Part shown: positions 58,559-64,000 of the stretch, piece by piece
Numbering within the stretch: position 1 is the first letter of the stretch
How the letters are laid out: every line of letters starts with the position of its first letter
Source: Toxorhynchites rutilus septentrionalis
Lineage: Eukaryota > Arthropoda > Insecta > Diptera > Culicidae
Direction of reading: 5' to 3'
Assembly (NCBI RefSeq): GCF_029784135.1
Contig: NC_073746.1
Coordinates: forward strand, 149,185,056-149,249,055
DNA: 64,000 nucleotides
Position numbers and translations under genes: made by a program
Notes under the pieces: generated by a model
Database searches by the model: none
What the model was told of the DNA's origin: nothing
The model's input: only the letters and a program-made list of their open reading frames with translations

Positions 58559-58864
58559 ATGGATATGCATGCGTCGTTGAAAAAACTGCAAAGTAAATTC
58601 GATGAGTATGAAGCAACGTATCTTGCTTCGTATGAGAAAGAACTTGACGATTATATTTCTCCACCCGATGATAATTGTTTACTTTTGCTGAACGACTCCG
58701 ATAACTGTCTATCAAACCAACGTAATGTTTTCTTACTTTTTTTTAATAAACTTTTTGAATTGACTTTGTACAAAAAACCATCTGACGGGCTGAATTTTCA
58801 ACTTAGGGACCTCGGATGGGTCTCAATCGAGGATTTTCTGGTCCCGAATCGCGAAAAAACTTAA
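58559..58864 (+). CDS. hypothetical 101-residue ORF near an element end
   Basis: ATG at 58559 opens MDMHASLKKLQSKFDEYEAT and the frame ends NREKT-stop at 58864, just inside the right TIR of the 3.34-kb element. The start has amphipathic, charged, coiled-coil-like spacing, then an acidic DDYISPPDDN stretch. No domain was recognised. It could be a terminal exon of a transposon gene or a chance frame; its position within a TIR-bounded element is the only support. Confidence 0.3.
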   Translation: MDMHASLKKLQSKFDEYEATYLASYEKELDDYISPPDDNCLLLLNDSDNCLSNQRNVFLLFFNKLFELTLYKKPSDGLNFQLRDLGWVSIEDFLVPNREKT

Positions 58865-59975
58865 AATCGAAATTTACCCTAAGCCCGCTTTTCCCCGGAC
58901 GATCACATATTATAAAAATAGAAATTATTAATGAAAATTAATTTTTCTGTATCGCATATGTATTCTATGTAAAATGGTAACATATTTTTTCGCAAACTGT
59001 GAAAATATATTATACAAAAATGTGTTTGATCATGTATTGTAATAGGTACGTAGTAATATTTCCTGCCGATTGTTGCAACTATATCTGCGAACAATCAAGA
59101 AATGGCGGAATTGCAGCTCAAATCGCAATATTTTCTCTCTCCTCTCTCATTGCCCGTTCAATGATCGTTGCATTTGATTCGAGTATCAGCCAACTCCACA
59201 TACCAACTATAAATACTTTTGTTCCTACAATACGAGAGCGAACCTCGGCACATACTATAGTAAGAGTGTATCTAAATAAATGCAGTGTATGGCCATATTC
59301 CAAAATTTTATATAATCTTCCGTATCCACACTGGCGCGGAAATTCCTAATGCGCTACAGCCACCACACTTTGCACACTTTGATACAGAGGGTTTCGCCTT
59401 CTTCGATGTTGAAAGTGAACGGAGCTGCACTGTTTTTTGCATTATCTTCCATTCTTTCCATTCTTGTAACGAGCTGTGTTTGAATATGTGTATGACATCA
59501 GCATTGGGAAAGAATTTTATCTGTTCGTTATACCGCATTCGCTTGCTCGCTCGATTTCAAATTCTTTCCATTCTATGTTTTTGAGAGACTTTGCACTTTG
59601 CAGTTCATTCGCCTGTATATTTCAAATCGCGGATGGCTTATTTATACCAAATAAATTGCAAGCAGGCGGAAAGGAATATATTAGCTGCTCGTTATTGACG
59701 GTGCGGATAGGGAAGCACCAAATCGGCATAACAAGTGTATGTGAAAAATGGAATGCTGGCGGTTCTCATTAATTTACACCGTTTATGGATTAGGAAGTTG
59801 TTACGTATAGCTTATCAAACAAATCTTAGAGAATTTCCGGTTCGATTGGTATGCAAATCATCGAGATCGTTCATGGGGAAACTACTTATTAACGTTAACT
59901 TTATTTCATAAAAACGTGGCCTGCTTTCAGATTTGGCACCCTGCCAGAAAGACGTAGTTCTACGTAAAAAAATTG

Positions 59976-60120
59976 TGGTGTTATGTATTTGTAACAGAAA
60001 AATTACTGGTTTATAAGCCATTTCGACTTCTACACCCATTTCTTTGTTTTATTTCATCACCGCAAAATAAATTCCTCATTGAAGCCCATGAAAATGAATG
60101 AAAACCTCAATAAAAAGTCA
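59976..60120. other. anonymous spacer
   Basis: Nothing was recognised. Confidence 0.3.
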
Positions 60121-60175
60121 CAGGAGGATTGTGCCCTTAGACACGACCGAAGAGTTGACGTAGGATTTCGTGAGG
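60121..60175 (+). repeat. family B end fragment
   Basis: GATTGTGCCCTTAGACACGA then CCGAAGAGTTGACGTAGG, the GACACGACCG...GACGTAG signature without the rest of the element. Confidence 0.6.
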
Positions 60176-60228
60176 CCCGATTTACATATACTTGCAATGC
60201 CGATTTCCTCCAGGAACCTTGGTTTTGA

Positions 60229-60232
<4 letters not shown>

Positions 60233-60277
<45 letters not shown>
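60233..60277. repeat. (AT)n microsatellite
   Basis: An uninterrupted TA run of about 45 bp. Confidence 0.95.
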
Positions 60278-60279
<2 letters not shown>

Positions 60280-60375
60280 TTATTAATTTTCACTGTAATA
60301 AATTGTTATGAAGTGCCCAAACTGACTGATGCAAAAATCTCATAAATCTATCTATCTATCTAAATCTATCTGCTA

Positions 60376-60434
60376 CGTCAGTCACCGGTGACTATCACCG
60401 AGTTTTCGCTTAGGCTGCGTCAGTCACCGGTGAC
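60376..60434. repeat. paired GTCACCGGTGAC palindromes
   Basis: CGTCAGTCACCGGTGAC is repeated exactly at 60376-60392 and 60418-60434, 42 bp apart. The 12-bp core is a perfect palindrome. Possibly the subterminal part of a dispersed repeat that continues to 60597. Confidence 0.75.
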
Positions 60435-60487
60435 AGACAGTAAAACATATGATAATAAAGGTAACTAATCTAAGCCTCTAAGCATTC

Positions 60488-60597
60488 CTTTTCGATCAAA
60501 AATACCATCCATTACGATAACGAATGATGGTCCCAATACGTTTAAACAATTCCATAAAGTCGCTATTAAACCGTGGCACTCAACGTGTTAAGCAATG
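60488..60597 (+). repeat. dispersed repeat shared with 34.8 kb
   Basis: CAAAAATACCATCCATTACG to CCGTGGCACTCAACGTGTTA, related to 34840-34957. Confidence 0.55.
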
Positions 60598-62315
60598 AGT
60601 GTTTGAAATTGGACATTATTCAATAACATGTTTTGGAACATGGTTTTGCTTTTCACATAGTTTCCATTATGATCAATATTTAGTATAATATTGTTGATAC
60701 CATTTGTTTTTGAAACTTATTGGAACAAGGTAGGTTCTACGATATTCTACGATAGATACTAAGCCAAAAAGCCATTCACCCAATTCATTGAACGGTTCCA
60801 TCCGTTGCTGCAGCTCCATATTATTTCACAATATGCTTCCCGCTTTTCAGCGTCACTTAACTGAGCATTCTATTACAAGGGCCACTCTCAGACTTCCGAA
60901 ATTAAGTGAGTCTTGATTAACTCATTAGTGACGGGGCACTCCCGAGCGTCCGATCCTTAATTTCCTCACAAAACCTATTGTTGGTCGTTCAACACGGTGT
61001 AATTAAATATAAACGATATCGATGGGATGGCTCGCCTTTGGAATAGAACGAATGCCGATCAATATTATGGGATGCAGAAAAGACAAATAATGAAGCATTT
61101 GCTTGTAATGCACCAGGGTTCTCCTCATCCTACCCGTTCCGAAAGGCCCCCGAGGGAATATTTAATCGCTCAATAATAACCGAACAATGATGATAAAAAT
61201 GTTATGAAAGCATAATTCTATCAGATGGGCGTGTGTGCAAGCATGAGTGGCACGAGCCGCACTGGCCGCGGATAACTCTGGTCCATCCCAGCGCCGGGTT
61301 TGAGTCAATCAACCGAAAAAAAGTTTATTATCGTTCCATAGGAATGGAACCAGATGGAAAGCACAGAGTTTAATGTTCTGCATCAGCTGGCTGATGACAA
61401 CGGTGCGGCCGGTTTTTTTTCCGTATCTGAACTGGTGAAGTGATTGTTCATTTTTTTTCAACACCGCGATTGGAAGTAAGCCAGGATGCGAAGGGGAGCG
61501 CACAGTTGCTCTGATTTATGCACAGCAAACAATAAAAATGTTCACGATTTGTTATTTGATTTTTTTTTCTAGGGACTATTTGCACGGTTGATGCAATTGC
61601 GTCATTCACTCTCGTTACAGAAATGTAATTGGTTTTACATTCGCTATACCATGCAACGAATGCGTATAGACGCAGCTGTTGCCTCTTTCAATGAGGCTAT
61701 GCGCCACTAAATCAAATTTCAAATAAAAAACAATTCCCGAGAAAATGTATATAACTAGCTGACTACTATTTATGATATGCAAATTCAAAATTTCTTGAAC
61801 ATGTCAACAATCAGCATTGAGAAGATCACGTTTAAAAAACTGCAACATTTTGATTAATATCTCTTGAGATTTAGCTGTTTCATGTATGAATTATACATTT
61901 CCATGTTGGTGCCATTAACCATTGGTGCAATAATTATGAAAATTTTAATTTTTATGGGTTTTAAAGCATTTCAGTGCTATAAAACCAGAGGATTTTTCAC
62001 ATCCAGGTATAAACTTAAGCTCAAATATTTTTCTTCTTAGGTTTCCGTCAACAAAAAATTAATCATCGGGCAATAAAGGAATAACTGTTTTCAAATTCAT
62101 TGTCAGATAACATAATATACACTCAAACATGGTTTTATGCATTAGATAGTGATTGCATGAAAGAAATCGCACAAAACTTCACTGGATACCAGCATAAAAA
62201 AAGGCTCATGTAGAAATTAACTCCAATCTCTCCTAAGTACCTGAGCATTGCTATTCTTACACAATAAACACACGAGGCACAAGCTACGCGCCAAGCTTTT
62301 CAGAATAAAATTAGA
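60598..62315. other. gene-free, unique-looking stretch
   Basis: No domain or repeat family was recognised. 60780-61500 is GC-richer than average. No convincing exon. Confidence 0.4.
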
Positions 62316-62480
62316 GGATATTGTGTCCAAGACACGGCCGCATTGTTGACGTAGGAATCGGACTTCATTTACTAGTGTCGCAGATACTAACACTTTTCCG
62401 AATAACAAATTTCGACGTCTGAGACACTAGTAAATGAAGTCCGATTGAGCTAATATTTTGCATAGGGTATACACAGGGTT
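62316..62480. repeat. family B end fused to family C inverted fragments
   Basis: GTGTCCAAGACACGGCCGCA then TTGTTGACGTAGG (family B end) runs straight into CGGACTTCATTTACTAGTGT (family C), whose inverse ACACTAGTAAATGAAGTCCG follows 70 bp later. A composite of two repeat families. Confidence 0.65.
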
Positions 62481-62649
62481 CGAATTAATGCAGCCCAACA
62501 ATACTGCCGTTATATGTTTCCATCCACAATATTTGTTCACTAGCGGTACTACCTTGTTATGTATGCCGTAGATTAGTGAAGCTGTCATTCTTCGTAGAGA
62601 GAGTTTTACTACTGACACGCGAAACCAAATTACACACACAACATTCCAG
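62481..62649. other. anonymous spacer
   Basis: Nothing was recognised. Confidence 0.3.
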
Positions 62650-62825
62650 ATATGACAACAGTTCGATGCAATGGTTGATAGAGATTCTAGAGATCAGCAA
62701 GTAAGATATTTGATAATCTCAACAGCTCAAGGGAAAACACAGACATGTGATGGCGCAAAACAAAGCAGAACAAGCGATGGTCGTCGCTTCGAGTATGGAA
62801 CAAGACTGAAAATTTTCCCCAGCAA
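62650..62825 (+). repeat. family B internal fragment
   Basis: ACAGACATGTGATGGCGCAA, GAACAAGCGATGGTCGTCGC and TGAAAATTTTCCCCAGC match 31640-31715 and, inverted, 49990-50060. Confidence 0.6.
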
Positions 62826-63327
62826 AAGTTATACATTTTATTGAAAGTTATAGCTGTCTTTTTCGAATCTAATTCTAGCTTATCCTTAAAAATCCTAAAA
62901 TTATGTGCCTGCTCATGGAAATTTCGTTGACGTTGCTCGGAGATAAGTTTTGCTATGATGAAATGGCTGATGAACTGAGCATTGTTCGCTTTGACACATG
63001 TCAACATGCGATCTTCAAACAAAGAAGTTTGAAAAACTAAACACATTGCATCTGTACTGTATAGAAATATGAATAAGGAGCAACATAATGAACTATGTAT
63101 TCACTACTTGTTTTTAGAAATGCGGAACGCAGAAGATTTGCATCAATTGATTGAACATATTTCTATGCGCCATTTTCAATAAAGTAAAATTATGCCATTC
63201 ACACGAGAATTTTAAACATCTCTAGTCGTGATACGACGGTTCCCTGTAAGTTGCACAAGGTCAAAGAAAATGCAAAAGTAATTAGTATTTTTGATCATAT
63301 TTTTATATATATTTTTATAATACTGCC
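62826..63327. other. anonymous spacer
   Basis: A 119-residue minus-strand frame (62687-63046) overlaps repeat DNA and has no recognised domain. Confidence 0.35.
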
Positions 63328-63645
63328 ATTCCATGCCACACCGATATAGTGGTTCTCAGATTTTCGTCAAAAGTAGTAATTTTGTTCTTTAACGCAAAAC
63401 ATTAGACCGGTATTTTTAAATCTTATTATTAGGGTTCCCATTTCCATTTTAGGGTGATCAAAAAATCTCTTTTTCACGTTTTCCCTTTTTTCTAAAAATT
63501 CAAAAAATTTAACCACTGAACTGATTTAGATTATCGACATATCAAATTGATACTAATTTTATGCCAGTCTTATAGAAAAAAAATGAACTCGCAAAAAATG
63601 GATTTTATTTTCGTAATAATTGATAGTAGTCGTTTTTATATAATA
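63328..63645 (+). repeat. family A MITE, left end
   Basis: GCCATTCCATGCCACACCGA at about 63328, then TATAGTGGTTCTCAG, the GTTCCCATTTCCATTTTAGG block and the TCGACATATCAAATTGATAC module. It breaks off at 63645 where the tandem-repeat family begins. Confidence 0.75.
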
Positions 63646-64000
63646 CCAACTGACCCGGCAAACTCCGTCCCGCCCAAAATTTGTTTTTTGTTACCAATAG
63701 CTTCAAACATCCACGTTTTATTACTAAGCGCAAATTCATGAGTCCTTCTTTGGTAGTACTTCTACCAAAACTCATCATTATAATATCAGATTATTTTCAG
63801 ACACAATTCTCGTTCAAGATTTTTCAATTGCTTGCAAATAACATGTTTCTCCTTTACATGGAATAAATGTTTGATACAGAAAATATGATAGAATAAAGAC
63901 AGATCCTCCCCTCTCCTACCCTTAGAGAAGGAGGAGGAGTGTCTATTCACCATAGAAACGTTTCGTGCCCCCTAGAATCTTCACATGGCAAATTTGCTTG
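63646..64000 (-). repeat. 150-bp tandem-repeat family, inverted, runs off the window
   Basis: ACTGACCCGGCAAACTCCGT then CCCGCCC is the inverse of the terminus at 43915-43945. CACCATAGAAACGTTTC and TTCACATGGCAAATTTGCTTG (in part) match the unit of 43435-43945 on the minus strand. The distal end lies outside the window. Confidence 0.75.

Larger units (their letters stand above)
55571..58910. mobile_element. unclassified 3.34-kb element with ~40-bp TIRs
   Basis: ATATGTGATCAGCCGGGAAG then AAAGAGGGCTTAGGGTAAAA at the left is mirrored by TTTACCCTAAGCCCGCTTTT then CCCCGGACGATCACATAT at the right. A TA can be read at both borders. The related family B sequence at 36.4 kb lacks it, which supports an insertion. 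It carries nested family A and pogo-like MITEs; without them it is about 2.6 kb. Its only sizeable frame is at 58559-58864. The superfamily is unknown. Confidence 0.65.
55140..59975 (+). mobile_element. family B repeat split by a 3.34-kb insertion
   Basis: The left end has GGGGTTGTGCCTAGGACACG and ACCGCATTTTTGACGTAG (55140-55175). The right end has TTTCATAAAAACGTGGCC and CACCCTGCCAGAAAGACGTAG-like sequence finishing near 59975. Blocks at 55190-55260 and 55440-55480 match, inverted, 50700-50870. Excluding 55571-58910 the copy is about 1.5 kb, the same as the copy at 49.5 kb. Confidence 0.55.

Noticed and set aside
58353..58580. 75-residue open frame upstream of the hypothetical ORF as part of the same gene
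   Set aside because: Different frame, hydrophobic random-looking translation, no splice signals linking them.

Overview
The window looks like transposon-dense, AT-rich intergenic or intronic DNA from a culicine mosquito, most likely Aedes. This is an inference. It rests on an ITm-DD37E transposase (a mosquito-associated group), BEL/Pao, jockey/CR1-type, mariner, Tc1, hAT and PIF/Harbinger relics side by side, many TA-flanked MITEs, and the lack of any recognisable host exon. Every long protein-coding stretch that I recognise belongs to a mobile element, and all of these are broken by stops, frameshifts or nested insertions.

Layout. 1-7.4 kb: a PIF/Harbinger relic split by a retroposon, three copies of a long-inverted-repeat MITE (called family A here), and a TTAA-flanked MITE inside a family C relic. 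7.9-9.2 kb: a family B repeat carrying a tRNA-derived SINE with a 9-bp target duplication. 9.6-19.1 kb: a 1.27-kb palindromic TA element whose left arm was hit by a deleted DD41D element and whose right arm was hit by a full-length BEL/Pao retrotransposon (291-bp LTRs, GTTAC duplication), itself hit by a LINE 3' fragment. 19.2-22.4 kb: a BEL fragment, then mostly unique DNA with a possible noncoding exon end at 22329. 22.4-31.0 kb: ITm-DD37E, a family A cluster, hAT, Tc1 and a 3.6-kb non-LTR retrotransposon on the minus strand. 31-43 kb: mostly anonymous DNA with family A, B and C repeats, small MITEs and a 140-150 bp tandem-repeat family. 43.1-46.0 kb: two inverted 210-bp arms enclosing a minisatellite, the tandem-repeat family and a near-complete DD41D element. 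46.4-47.7 kb: a LINE gag zinc-knuckle relic and a mariner DD34D relic. 49.5-50.9 kb: a family B copy. 53.2-54.9 kb: two hairpin elements and a second mariner relic. 55.1-60.0 kb: a family B copy split by an unclassified 3.34-kb element, which itself contains a family A MITE and a pogo-like MITE. 60-64 kb: sparse fragments and a family A copy interrupted by the tandem-repeat family.

The genes do not form a pathway. The biology here is insertion history: nested target duplications give a relative order of events, an internally deleted DD41D copy sits beside its long relative, and several elements are almost entirely inverted repeat, so a transcript through them would form long hairpins. I found no operon, CRISPR array, rRNA or functional tRNA gene, and no convincing new host system. 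The best candidates for something undescribed are the 1.27-kb palindrome, the 3.34-kb element with GATCACA-type termini, and families A, B and C.
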